A DNA stretch of 64,000 nt from Amborella trichopoda (Eukaryota > Streptophyta > Magnoliopsida > Amborellales > Amborellaceae), in the NCBI RefSeq assembly GCF_000471905.2, contig NW_006500355.1, forward strand, positions 1,499,949-1,563,948. The letters are read 5' to 3'. Of the stretch, positions 11,733 through 22,401 are shown piece after piece. Both the position numbers and the translations under genes were made by a program. Within the stretch, counting starts at the first letter, position 1; the number at the start of each line of letters is the position of its first letter. Below the pieces are notes generated by a model. The model searched no databases. It was not told the origin of the DNA and worked only from the letters and a program-made list of their open reading frames with translations.

Positions 11733-12090
11733 GGGTGCGGTTTGTGTAGAGCCGAGGCTCTAAACGATCAAATTAGAGCCCGCTTTCAAATAGTGTCGAG
11801 AGACCTTAAATTATATTTTTCATTTTTAGTTATAAAATTTAAAGCTTCAAAAATAGTGTAGTGAGCACATCTATGACAACTTGAAAATATTGAAAATTGA
11901 CTGTCAAAAAATAGATTACAAGTTGCACTATCTATAAAACTTGAAATCTATTTTTTTCTCATGTCCATGCATCTTGATGTGGATATGATTAATTTGATGA
12001 TATTGGGCATCAAAACAACCTCTTCTAGTGAAAGTTTCGAGATTGGCTCTAATTTGATTGTTTAGAGCCTAGGCTCTAAATAAACTTTTC
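11733..12090. mobile_element. MITE, GTTGCAACC family, copy 4 with complete inverted ends
   Basis: The left end is GTTTGTGTAGAGCCGAGGCT followed by CTAAACGATCAAATTAGAGCC. The right end, read inverted, is GTTTATTTAGAGCCTAGGCT followed by CTAAACAATCAAATTAGAGCC. The subterminal palindrome is AGAGCC-AGGCTCT here instead of AAGGTTGCAACCTT. It has no coding capacity. Confidence 0.72.
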
Positions 12091-12589
12091 CCTTCTCATA
12101 TATGTTTTTTTTGGGTAAATATTTTCTTGTATTAATCTGAATTTTGTCCTCTCTCTCTCTCTCTTTCTTTCACCTGCTTATAAATCAACAATGCGTTTGG
12201 AGTCCTTGAAAATTAATTTCTGGGATATTATTATCTGGAAGTGAGGCATATCTATCTAATGATTCCTAACAATTGGTGCCCAAAATTAGAGGAGTTATGC
12301 TTTGGTCATCCTTATTTTTACCTCATTTTTTAGCAAAAAGATTTTCAACAATGTGTGGAATGTTTATTATCTGAACATGTAGATTATTTATTATCTGAAA
12401 GTTAATATTTTTCACCCCCATTCATCTCTCACTCTTATAAATCCCATGCCCTCTATCCCACAAACCCTCTTATCATCTCTTTTTCCTTGTACTTTTCAAG
12501 AAACTTTTTTGTTTTCCAGATGAGCCCCAAAAGTTTAGATGTCTCTTCTCGTATTAATATGAATAAATTTGCACCAGCAGTAAGCCTCC

Positions 12590-12830
12590 TTTGAAAAATA
12601 TTTTCTAATGGAGAAGTCTTAAAAACGTCGTTAAGGTGAAAATGAATAGTGTTTAGCCTCACAATGGCTCATGTTGCGGTTTTTCATATTTTTCGCATGA
12701 AAAATTGACCGCACCGGATTTAGTCGATTTACCCATGTCGTCTGAAAAATATCAGATGGTGCTGAGTCTATAGACGAAAACACTATGCATATTCACCCAT
12801 AGGCATTGCGTAGTGGTTTATCTCCATCAA
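12590..12830. mobile_element. Fragment of the CACTACGC/GCCTATAGGCG element family
   Basis: GAAAATGAATAGTGTTTAGCC near 12640 and CACCCATAGGCATTGCGTAGTG near 12795 correspond to the two ends of the full copies at 16.6-17.6 kb. The interior is short and differs from theirs. I treat it as a diverged or deleted copy. Confidence 0.5.
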
Positions 12831-13603
12831 ACACTGATTCTTGTCATTCAAGTTACGGCATGGTTTAGCTAACACAAGTTACGTACATGTATTTCATCAA
12901 CCACTCCAAAACAATCCTACCATGCAATGTCAGATTAGCTAAAATCAAGTGGCCATGCACAGTGGACTACTTTGAAAAACAATATATACTGGTGGGAGAA
13001 TGTGTCTCCAACTGAGATTCAAGGATGTGTTCTCATCGCTCGGAGGCATTAGGTACTATACTTTTAAGGCCAATCTAGCATTCAACGCTTCATTGAAATA
13101 TTTACTAATGCTTTTTTCCAGAGTTTCAAAACTTGGATTAGTGGGGTGGATCATTTACCCTATTTTGGATTGTTGGATCGGCAATCTGGATTGGTGATCC
13201 AAAACATACTTAAAAAAATAAAATTTTCAATTAAAATAAGAGTTTATGAGGCCAGGATTAGAGGAACTTAAAAAAACATTAGATACCAAATTGGAAATCG
13301 TCGGGCTTTGAAACATTGTCTCCACTAATAATGAATTTGCATTAACCCTATTGCACTCATTATGTACAATGGTGTGCAGAAATGTTGCCTGCCAATCTTC
13401 TACCAATGTATTCCTAGTACTATAAAGCAAGATTTCTTTGTTTTAGAATCCCACAAATGTCTTCTAAAAAGTAGTGATGTCCATACACAATAAATCCAAA
13501 CAACTTCAACAATTTGCATTGATTAAATACAAAGCAAAGGCAGACCTAGTTTGTGGTGCACTGTGAACCCACAACCTCAGAATGTGCGTATTGTTGTACA
13601 AAT
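12831..13603. other. Intergenic sequence, nothing recognised
   Basis: This is AT-rich sequence with scattered stops in all frames. The short ORFs at 13000-13197 and 13227-13430 show no family motif. Confidence 0.35.
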
Positions 13604-13902
13604 TAGGGGTGGCAATGGACCCGGACCCTGACCTGACCAGAAACTCGAGGGGTAGACCCGATCTAGGCTGGGTATGAGTCCAAAATATGGACCTAATAGG
13701 TCAGGTCCAGGTCCAAATCTTGGACCCGAATACTATTCACTTCCGGTTCAGGTCCGGTGATATTTTTTGGGTCCCAATATATGAAAGATAGTTAAATATA
13801 TAGATATTTTTTAAAATTTTGGGTTGGGTCCAGGTCTGAGTCAAAGTCCCATACCATTTTTCGGGCCGGATCCGGACCTGACCGGACCCATTGCCAACCC
13901 TA
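13604..13902. mobile_element. GGTCC-rich inverted-repeat element with TAGGGGTGGCAATGG end
   Basis: It starts TAGGGGTGGCAATGGACCCG and ends in the inverted form CGGACCCATTGCCAACCCTA. Between the ends are many short GGTCCRGGTC-type motifs. The terminal signature is common in angiosperm genomes and is usually attributed to non-autonomous hAT-like elements. An 8 bp target duplication is not evident here. Confidence 0.6.
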
Positions 13903-14114
13903 AAATATAACGTGCTACCCATCTAGCTAAAACTGTGGCAAAGAATTGTGCTCCTATTCTGGTTCCATAACAACGGAGTTTTCTGCAATCTTAATTGAAA
14001 AAAGTGTGATATAAGTTAAAGACTCAAAGCAATGGATCTAAAACCCTCACAAATCATAGAGAAAGATCAAACATCACATAAAGATAAATTGAAAGATCAT
14101 AATAAATGTAAGTG

Positions 14115-14935
14115 TCATCACATTTAAAGCCACTGCACTCAATGTTTCAGCCACCTGTTGAGTAAGGCCAACTTGTGCCATTTGAGGGACTCGCGAGCTG
14201 CAAGATTTTCGACGCTTCTTAGAAGCCATTGAAGATCTTGCATTGCCACTCTATGACAATGAATCAGGCGCCCCCTCCACTGGGTCAAAGATGGGAGATC
14301 CAATGTCAGCAGGTGACATGCCACCGGTCACATCATGAGGAGTGGTATCTCCCAATGGTGTATTCTCTTTGACGGGAGCATTGGGTCCAGTTCGACTGAA
14401 GCTCCCCATCTGCAACTGAGTCTCCTAAACAGATGGTCAGGTCTTCATAATTGCACACAACCATTTTTCTGTAGTTGGCAGCCCATGGGTGTCCCTGCAC
14501 ATTTAAAGGCAAAGAATTTTGTCACACAAACCTATATTGTTACACAAACAATAGAAGCATTTATCAGAAAAAGTAAAGAGACTCGCCTGTATGAAATCAT
14601 CCCAATCTGCCTCTTCAGCCACCACTATCTTTTTCTCTTCATTCCACCTAAAGCCAGGTTGTTGGAGGAGTTCCTTTCACATTGGAATACTGACCTTTTA
14701 GTGTTTTCAGTCTATTCTTCAGCCTATCCCTATCAAAATCCACCACATATTTGGCTTTCACTGCCTTCGTCATATTATTCCAAGCATTTTTGTGGAAAGA
14801 TCCCCCAGTCTTCCGCCCTCCCATGGCTTAATGTACTACCATATATAGAGATAAAGCATACGATAAATAACCAACATTTTACCATAGTTTCAGCATTTTC
14901 ATCCATGCATTGAGAATACCTACTAAGGGCATCAC
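14115..14935 (-). pseudogene. Decayed Myb/SANT-like DNA-binding domain gene
   Basis: Read on the minus strand from about 14850, the sequence gives NAWNNMTKAVKAKY, then DRDRLKNRLKTLKGQYSNVK. After a frame change come FRWNEEKKIVVAEEADWDDF, an acceptor-like TTTAAATGTGCAG, and HPWAANYRKMVVCNYEDL. Lys/Arg-rich KKRRKSCSSR follows near 14210. This order is the signature of the plant Myb/SANT-like proteins (PIF/Harbinger partner type, or L10-interacting MYB-type). At least one frameshift and an in-frame stop near 14254 break it. No nuclease gene is next to it, so it is probably a transposon-derived remnant or a dead host paralogue. Confidence 0.7.
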
Positions 14936-15380
14936 TGAATCATCTTTCTAGCATTATTTAGATAAGGGAAAGGGAAACAGTCACCTTTTTGAAATAAAAT
15001 TAGTTTCACCTCCGACAATACTTAGTTGTGGATGAAGTATGTTGAAAATTATTTGGAGCAGGTGCAGAATGCCGGACCATGTCGTAGAAAAAACATTTCC
15101 CTGTTGTCTCCAATGATTTATTGAAATTAGACTTTTTGGATGGTTTCCATTGCATAATTTGATAGTAGTAGCTTAATTTTTGTCTAGATTGCTATTCTCT
15201 CTATAGATGATGTTCTACCTAGAATCAATCATCATGGGTTATGTACTGGGTTTGGGTTGTTTCTCTTATATAAAAGTGGCACTAAAAGCTTCCCTTCTGC
15301 TAGATTTTTATGTTTTCTCTTTCTAGAGGATATTATATACTGAAGCAATCATGGCTATTTTAAAAGGAAAATTGTTTCAT

Positions 15381-15680
15381 GTGGGCTGGACCGCATTTCT
15401 ACATATGCGGTATAGAAAGTGTAAAGCATACATCTTAAGGATGGATACAAGTAGGTGTTCCATCTAAAAACAATGAAAACTAACGGTTCAAATGTTTTCT
15501 TACTAGAATTATTATTTTTAGTTTTTAAAATTTATTTATTTATTCATATTTATGATCTCTATGTTAGAGATTACATGTCCTTCAAAATTAAGTCCTAAAA
15601 TACATCACAAAAGTAGATTTATTAAGAGGCCCGCATTTCTACATATGCGGGCTTCGCCGCATAGAAACCGGGTCCATTTT
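15381..15680. mobile_element. CCGCATTTCTACATATGCGG element, copy 1
   Basis: Near both ends sits the hairpin-forming block CCGCATTTCTACATATGCGG (about 15390 and 15630). The interior block AGTTTTTAAAATTTATTTATTTATTC at 15519 and the following ATGATCTCTATGTTAGAGATTACAT recur in reverse orientation at 41.5 kb. I infer a non-autonomous transposable element; its class is not assigned. Confidence 0.6.
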
Positions 15681-16194
15681 AAAATAGTGATTTTAATTGT
15701 TTCCATGGAAAAGTTTTCTCAGACAAGGTTCTCTACTACTCAATTTCCATGGTTTCTTTCTCTAGATTCATATCCCAGGTAAAATTACTATGATTTATTT
15801 GAAACCACTATGTATATGATTTGAAGGATATAGCTTTTCTGATGCACAAATTAATGCTTGAAACTCAAGTATTTCCTCTTATTACTTATGCCTAAATCCA
15901 TTACGGTTGTTTCCCTTTTTTATTTGTTATACATAAGTAAGGAGTGTTAAACTCTCAATGAAGAGTGTTATGCCTATTTTCATGTAAAGGCTTATCCAAA
16001 ACCGCAATAACATATTCCACTATGTTTAGGGAAGATCGTTACAAAAGGCTGATATTCATGCTAACTGTGGTTTGACAAGTTTTTGTTTTAGACAATTGGG
16101 AATTCAGACATGTTTTTCTGCTGTAATCCAAATCATGTAGTCACTAATAGTAGTGTGACCTGTGAAAATAGTTGGACCATACTTGTGTATATAT
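15681..16194. other. Intergenic sequence, nothing recognised
   Basis: AT-rich, with no family-like ORF, RNA gene or terminal repeat that I can support. Confidence 0.35.
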
Positions 16195-16570
16195 ATATGG
16201 GTGTGGTTTCTATAAGGTTGCAACCTTAAACAATCCAATTAAGACGCACCTCCAAATTTTATGATAACATATAATTTTGGTGTAAAAATTTCTTAGAATT
16301 ATCTCAAAATCTTTTTTCACATTTAATTATAAAATTTTAAACTCCAAACATTGTTAAAATCAAGTAGATCTATAAACTTATAAAAATCTTGAAAAATCGA
16401 CGGTCTAGATAATGTGTTGTAAGATGCACTATTTTATTTTTCATATTCATACATCTTGATTCAAGATGATCAATTAGAATGTTTTTCAACATTAAAACAA
16501 CTTTTTCTGATGAATTTTTGAGGTGCATCTTTGATTCTACATTTTAAAGTTGCAACCTTACATAAACTTT
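16195..16570. mobile_element. MITE, GTTGCAACC family, copy 5 with both ends
   Basis: The left end is GTGTGGTTTCTATAAGGTTG followed by CAACCTTAAACAATCCAATTAAG. The right end, read inverted, is GAAAAGTTTATGTAAGGTTG followed by CAACTTTAAAATG. Internal family blocks CACCTCCAAATTTTATGATA and ATCTTGATTCAAGATGATCA are present. It abuts a TA microsatellite at 16573-16590. Confidence 0.75.
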
Positions 16571-16597
16571 TCATATATATATATATATATAGGAAAA

Positions 16598-17218
16598 CAC
16601 TACGCAACGCCTATAGGCGAGAATGAACAGTGATTTCGTCTATGCTCATCACCGTCCAAAGTTCATCGCACGATCTCAGTTGTTCAGTAGTGTTTCAATT
16701 TTCATTTTGTTTTCTACGAATCGAAATGATCTGAAATTTGGAACGTGTGTTCATAAAAAATAGGAAAATCTAATAAAAATATAAAAAAATAATTCTTAAA
16801 ATATAAATTGACCAAAATGCCCCTGAAAAGTTATGGGGGTATTTTGATCAATTTATATTTTACGAAATATTTGTTTCATATTTTTATTAGGTGCGCTTTA
16901 CACACGCTCCAAATTTTAGATCATTCCGATTTATAGAACAAAAATTAAAATTGAAACNNNNNNNNNNNNNNNNNNNNNNNNNNNNNNNNNNNNNNNNNNN
17001 NNNNNNNNNNNNNNNNNNNNNNNNNNNNNGCCACTGCCACGGACTTGCTATGTTTGTGGCGGTTTATTGAACGAACATGCAATGTCCGCATGAATTTTTT
17101 ATTGCCACGGACATGCTAGGTCTATGGCAGTCAAAAAACGCATGTCGACTGATTTTTTGGCTGATGATGAGCCTATGGAGGAAAACACTATTCATTTTCG
17201 CCCATAGGCGTTGTATGG
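16598..17218. mobile_element. CACTACGC/GCCTATAGGCG element with internal repeats and an assembly gap
   Basis: The left end CACTACGCAACGCCTATAGG runs into GAACAGTGATTTCGTC. The right end is the inverted form near 17180-17218 (ACACTATTCATTTTCGCCCA then TAGGCGTTGTA). The segments GAAATGATCTGAAATTTGGA (about 16722) and its inverse (16905-16930) extend the inverted repeats. After 72 N bases come two units of about 62 bp starting TGCCACGGAC (17036 and 17103). The CACTA start is suggestive of a CACTA-type element, but no 3 bp target duplication was confirmed. Confidence 0.6.
16958..17029. other. Assembly gap (72 N)
   Basis: This is a run of N. It falls in the repeat-rich centre of a transposable element, next to tandem units of about 62 bp, which suggests the assembler could not resolve the array length. 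Confidence 0.95.
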
Positions 17219-17243
17219 ATACTTCCATATATATATAGAAAAA

Positions 17244-17640
17244 GTCTTTCCAACTCCTATAGGCGAAAATGAATAGTGATTTCGCCTACCCTCATCACCG
17301 TCCAAATTTTATCTTGCGGTCACGATTGTCCAATAGTGTTTTATTTTTCATTTTTTTTCTACAAATCGAAATGACTTGAAATTTGGAGAGTATATACATC
17401 TTACTGAGGCTCGAGGGTATTTTGGTCAATTTTTTTCATGTAAAATATTTTTTTTATAATTTTTGAAGATTCCCCTATTTTTTATGAATACATGCTCCAA
17501 ATTTCAGGTCATTCCGATTTGTTAAAAAAAATATAAAAAATAGAACACTACCGGACAATTGTAACCGCGCGAGGAACTTTGGACGATGATGGGGTTGACG
17601 AAATCACTGTTCATTTTCGCTTATAGGCGTTATGTAGTGT
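17244..17640. mobile_element. CACTACGC/GCCTATAGGCG element, compact copy
   Basis: The left end CAACTCCTATAGGCGAAAAT leads into GAATAGTGATTTCGCC. The right end GACGAAATCACTGTTCATTT leads into TCGCTTATAGGCGTTATGTAGTG. The two ends are inverted repeats that extend inward past CATCACCGTCCAAA and GAAATGACTTGAAATTTGGA. It lies head to tail beside the previous copy, bounded by TA microsatellites (about 17228 and 17643-17666). Confidence 0.68.
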
Positions 17641-18004
17641 TTATATATATATATATATATATATACTTGTATATTTGCAATGGCAAAGTGAATTTATAAT
17701 TCCATCCAACATAATTTGAAGGAAGACTAAAGAATCAGAACATTAAGCATTTTATTAATCCTTGGTCTTACCTATCTAGCCATTGATGCAAAAGGAGTCC
17801 GGGAAATTAAATCCGGCCTTCTTTTGATCTTAAACAAATAAAAATTCAACAATACTGAAGGGGAAAATATGGCTGTAAATCAAACCATGGAGAAGAAAAA
17901 ACTATCTTTCTTCATTCCTAAACAAACTTTGTAAAAATATTACAATCTCCTTTCTAAGGGCAAAGTTCCACCTTAAATACAAGCTAATTAAAAAGAAATA
18001 AAAA

Positions 18005-18345
18005 AAACCCAACATACTCTCTCTCCCCCATGCCAATCTCTCTCTCTCTCCACCACGTATATCTCTCTCTTGCTCACGTTAATCACTTCCTCTCTCCCCC
18101 ACAATTTTCTCTCTCTAGCTCATCTCCTTTACACATGAATCTCTCTCCCATTAAATCTTTCCTTAGATCCCATAAAAATCTCTCTTTTAAATCTTTAACC
18201 CCCCATTCATATCCCACATAAATCTGGATCAAGCAAATCAACTTTCCAAATTCTCCTATTTTCTCTCATAGATCCTCTTTTCTAGAAAATTTCTCTACCC
18301 CTCACGTGATCAACCCTCTCCCATCATTCTCTTTCTAATTATCTA
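18005..18345 (+). repeat. TC-rich tract without an assigned gene
   Basis: A CTCTCT-rich stretch of about 340 bp resembles the leaders of the four genes in this window. No coding exon on the plus strand within the next 4 kb could be supported. It may be a relic promoter or part of a transposon. The 63-residue ORF over it is low-complexity. Confidence 0.4.
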
Positions 18346-19870
18346 ACAATCCTACCAAAATAGGATCATGGAATTCTATAAACTAAAAAATCCATCCTAA
18401 ATAAAATTAAAATCCCTTCTTAACTCCTATATGAATGTCCCTAAAATTCAGTCCCAACAATAAATAAATAAATAATACCTTGAATGCAATTTGCATCAGC
18501 TATATAGCAAGAGCTTCTCCATAAATGTGAAGTTCATTGGCTCAATTCCTTGGGAAATTGTTCTAGCCAACTACGGCTTAGTACTTACCAAAAGGAATAG
18601 GAATGGGCCACTACAGTTTATATGATGATATCAAGTTCCTGTATTCTAGTGAAATTTTCATGACGTTTGTATTCACTTATTAGCTATTAATAGAAGTCAA
18701 GAGTCTCAAACCATCTTTTGAGTGAAATTTGTATTTAATTATTAGATAATGCCTAGCAGCAATTGAAGTTATTGTGATGCAGGAGAACAGATTTGATCTC
18801 GAACCTGATTGACCCAAAATGAAAGAAACAAAGCCAACAGTGATATTCTTATCATCATTGACATTGTTGAGTATTCTTTGATATTAAACCATGATTCAAT
18901 ATGAGAAAACTGACTAATCACATTTAGGGAAACACTGGTTTTTGTCCCTTTTTTGATGACTTCGATTTAGTTATACTTCGAATCACCATTGAATCATTTA
19001 CTTGGAAGGCCAAAACTGCAGGCCACACCAACAGAGAAGTTTTTATCTGAAGTAGATGACGCCTAAAACTGAGTGAAAGGTTTCTGTGGGGTTGGAAAAT
19101 TAGCAACTGGCAAGAACATCCTCATGCAATAAGTAACCTCAGATATAAGTAATTCCATGGCGTTGAATCCGGATGAAGGGAAATATGAAAATCTTTATGC
19201 GGAGAACCAATCCAGCACAAGTACCATGACACCCCAACCTTAGGAGTCCTTATTTCATTTCACCATTTTATAGGTATAGGCATGGGACATATTCAATCAT
19301 GTTCCAAACTTTATCAGACACAGACAGTACATGAGTTCAATGAAGACGACGCTCAGGTTGTTTACCCAATTTCAACAATGATGTAATATTTTCAGTTGAA
19401 AGTTATGGCATAAGTGAACCAGAGGAAGCCAATAAAAGAATGATTGTAATATAATACCACTGTACAAAGCACGGAAACTTGAGACAGCAGATCTACATTG
19501 CCTACAAAAGATTAATTGCTTCTTCATGTTACAGAATTCAAACATGCATTTTGCACCATCTAGTTTTCAAATATATATGTCATCGTTTGCTTCATCACCC
19601 AAAGTCAAGAAAAAAAAATGGGGATAAACACAACCAAACACTAACTTGAAAATTGAAAATGATTTTTGCGGAATCAGGTAGAAGATGTGATAAAAAACAA
19701 TACGATAAATCAATACTTGGATGACAAGGCCTCTACCAAGCAAGAGAATCCTTATACAAACCAATGCAATTGTCATAAACTTCCACATGGGAAATAACAG
19801 AACAAGGGACCAATATCATAGAGAAAATGCTTTTGACACAAGGAAATCTCAAAAACGAAAGAGTAAGCTA
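18346..19870. other. Intergenic sequence, nothing recognised
   Basis: No family motif, terminal repeat or RNA gene stands out on either strand. ORFs are short and AT-rich. Confidence 0.35.
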
Positions 19871-19874
19871 TTGA

Positions 19875-20565
19875 ACATAAACCCCAAATTGCTTTCTTTC
19901 TTTAGCTAAGCAACAACCAGAGTAAGTAAATTTACATTTCATTAAAAATAAATAAATGAAATAATAGCTATTCAACACAATCCTAAACCTGCTTTCTTTC
20001 CTTATCTAAGCAATAACCATAGTAAATAAACTTAAATTTCCCAGAAAAAAAGAAAAAGAAAAACTTAAATTTCCCAGAAACAAAGAAAGAAAGAAAGAAT
20101 AATCTATTGAACACAAACCAAAACTGCTTTCTTTCCTGGTCTAAGCAACACACAGAGTAAATAAACCTCAATTTCAAGAAAATAAATAAATACTTCAATT
20201 TCCCAGGAAAAAGAAAGAAAGAATAAGCTATTGAACACAAACCAAAAAAAAAGAAGAATAAGCTATTGAACACAAACCCAAAACTGGCTTTCTTTCCTTA
20301 TCTAAGCAACAGCCAGAGTAATTATACATTCCAACTGTTTATGTGTTTTTTATAAAACTTTGGAGGTATGAATTTGTGATATTTCAGGTTGATATTTTTG
20401 TTCAATAGCTTAGCTATCTTTAATTCATTCCTAGCCTTATCTCATGAAGTAAAAAAATTTAATACTTTTTTTTTCTCTTTTTATTTTTGAAATGTAAGTT
20501 TATTTACTCTGGTTGTTGCTTAGATAAGGAAAGAAAGCAGTTTTGGGTTTCTCTTCAATTCCTTT
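19875..20565. repeat. Diverged tandem array of about 110-135 bp units with an inverted copy
   Basis: The block GCTTTCTTTCCTTATCTAAG followed by CAACAACCAGAGTAA occurs with small changes at about 19890, 19990, 20127 and 20288, usually preceded by ATTGAACACAAACC. At 20490-20560 the same block appears inverted (TTTACTCTGGTTGTTGCTTA then GATAAGGAAAGAAAGC). The direct array and inverted copy could form a long hairpin. No coding potential is seen. Confidence 0.75.
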
Positions 20566-20909
20566 TTCTTTTCTTTTTTTAATACTAAAGCAAGCGGGCA
20601 TGCACTATATCAAAAGAAACCTAGGTCAAACCTATAAAAAATGCAATAAAAATGAATTTTTATACAAAATAAAAATTTTCATCTAAAAAAAAAAAACTAC
20701 AAAAGATTGTGATAGAGAAACCCGATCGCCTTATAAAAAACATTTGATAGTGATACCCATGGTGTTCCTGATCACCCTGTCACATCCTACAGGTATTACA
20801 ACACCATTGGCCATAAAAAGGTATCTCAAATATAAATTGCATAGAAAAGAATCTCCACCTCACAACAAAATTGACTACATAGCTTACAAAAAGAACTTCC
20901 CTGAAATCT

Positions 20910-21300
20910 GAAACTTCCAATTTCCAGTTTACCTTCTCTTGCCTCTCACGCATTTTTTAACCTGAAATAGGAAATCAACCAACTCATCCAACACTGCATC
21001 CATGAGATCCCCCTGAAGTCAATTCTCTAACTCATACCTTGAAGCGCTTAAGTGAGACAAATGCTAAAATTGCACTCTGAGTCCCATATAAAGAAGGCTC
21101 AACCATCAGTCTTTTCGGAAATTATATCTATAGCCATTAGCAATAACAAATCTCAAAGTATCCTTTGTATCACCAATTTAATCTATAAAATCTCTAAATC
21201 ATTTGGAAAATCAAGTGTTCTCTCACCAGTTTACAAGATACTTAGGATAATTTTTCACATGCTCTGCACCAACTTGCACGATAGCATTTACATATTCTAA
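20910..21300 (-). pseudogene. Possible degenerate gene fragment, identity unknown
   Basis: On the minus strand several short runs look protein-like: EYVNAIVQVGAEHVKNYPKY (about 21297-21225), VEPSLYGTQSAILAFVSLK (about 21110-21055) and MDAVLDELVDFLFQVKKC (about 21003-20950) ending KRR-stop. They lie in different frames with stops between them, and splice-like sites would leave introns that are too short. I read this as a broken gene piece. I cannot name the family. It could also be chance. Confidence 0.3.
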
Positions 21301-22401
21301 GTGAAATACATGTTTCACATGAGAAATCGAGAAGCCATATCTGGACACATGAGAAACATGAAGCACACAACAAGGATGCAAGCCCAACTATAAGCCCCCT
21401 TTACGTATTTTGTATTTTACATATTTTCTATTTAAATCTCATTCATAAGCCAACAATTAGAGCAACAGAGATGTCTTATAGAGGCATTTTCATTAAGTTA
21501 GAATAGAAGTTTCTTTTCTTATGCATAAATAAAGAAAAATACCCCACAACTTGTTTCAGAGAGGGCATTCCCATCCACACATAAAAGATAGCAGCTAAGC
21601 ATCGATGATAATCCTCAACTGCCTCTCTTTAATGTTCCAAGGCAATGACCATGTAATTAGTTGCTTTCCAAGCAAACTCTAGCGCCAGACTGCAGACTGG
21701 TAGCTTTAGCCTACTCAGGTTGAGGCTAGCATTTTTATCAGCCCAAACTAGTCTAAGTTGTCTGAGATGGATACCATGCTAGCAATTTGAATAACTAGTT
21801 TGCTCTTGAAGCCATTCTCAAGTAGGAATCTTATTTAAAACATAAGCAGGGCAATATCAGCATACAAAGTAAAAGTGTGAAGCATTTGCTGTCCGTCTGA
21901 TTTCACAAGTGCATAGAGGAAAACCGTTAGTCCTCAAGTACTAATTCCCAGCAAGAGCATTGCATCAACACAAGAAAAATATATTATAAATTTTTTAAAA
22001 AAAACAATCCTTGAAAGTATGACTATTGTTTAAAGGCATTTGGAAAAAAGGGACTCATATATTTCAATTAAAATTATATTTTATTCAGATTTAAAAGGAA
22101 CCAACAGAAAACGCCAAAAACCATAAGCCACTAAGGTGCTTCTAAATTGATATTGAAGCTCCCATGGAAGCGGTTTACAGTTACCACTAGTCATTGGGCC
22201 ATAGGAGTAACCATTCTGCATGAGTGCAATAATTTAGCAATGTTAATTCCATTATATTGTGTGCATAGATGGATAACATGATGCAAAGATATCTAGAGCA
22301 AATAAGCATAAATACCCATGATTTCATTACTTGAGAATCAGTTTCATAAGGGACAACTAAAATAACAAACTACGAACATTTCCACAGTTCCAAGAATTTG
22401 G
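21301..22401. other. Intergenic sequence and probable 3' flank of the APC15-like gene
   Basis: AT-rich sequence downstream of the stop codon at 22402. No repeat ends, RNA genes or conserved ORFs were recognised. Confidence 0.35.

Noticed and set aside
16573-17667. TA microsatellites as promoter or TATA elements
   Set aside because: They flank transposable elements and no gene starts next to them.
18030-18221. 63-residue ORF as a secreted peptide gene
   Set aside because: The composition is entirely explained by a TC-rich repeat; no cleavage-like or conserved C-terminal motif.
19875-20565. Repeat array as a CRISPR-like locus
   Set aside because: The units are diverged and 110-135 bp long without regular spacers, and the genome is a plant's.
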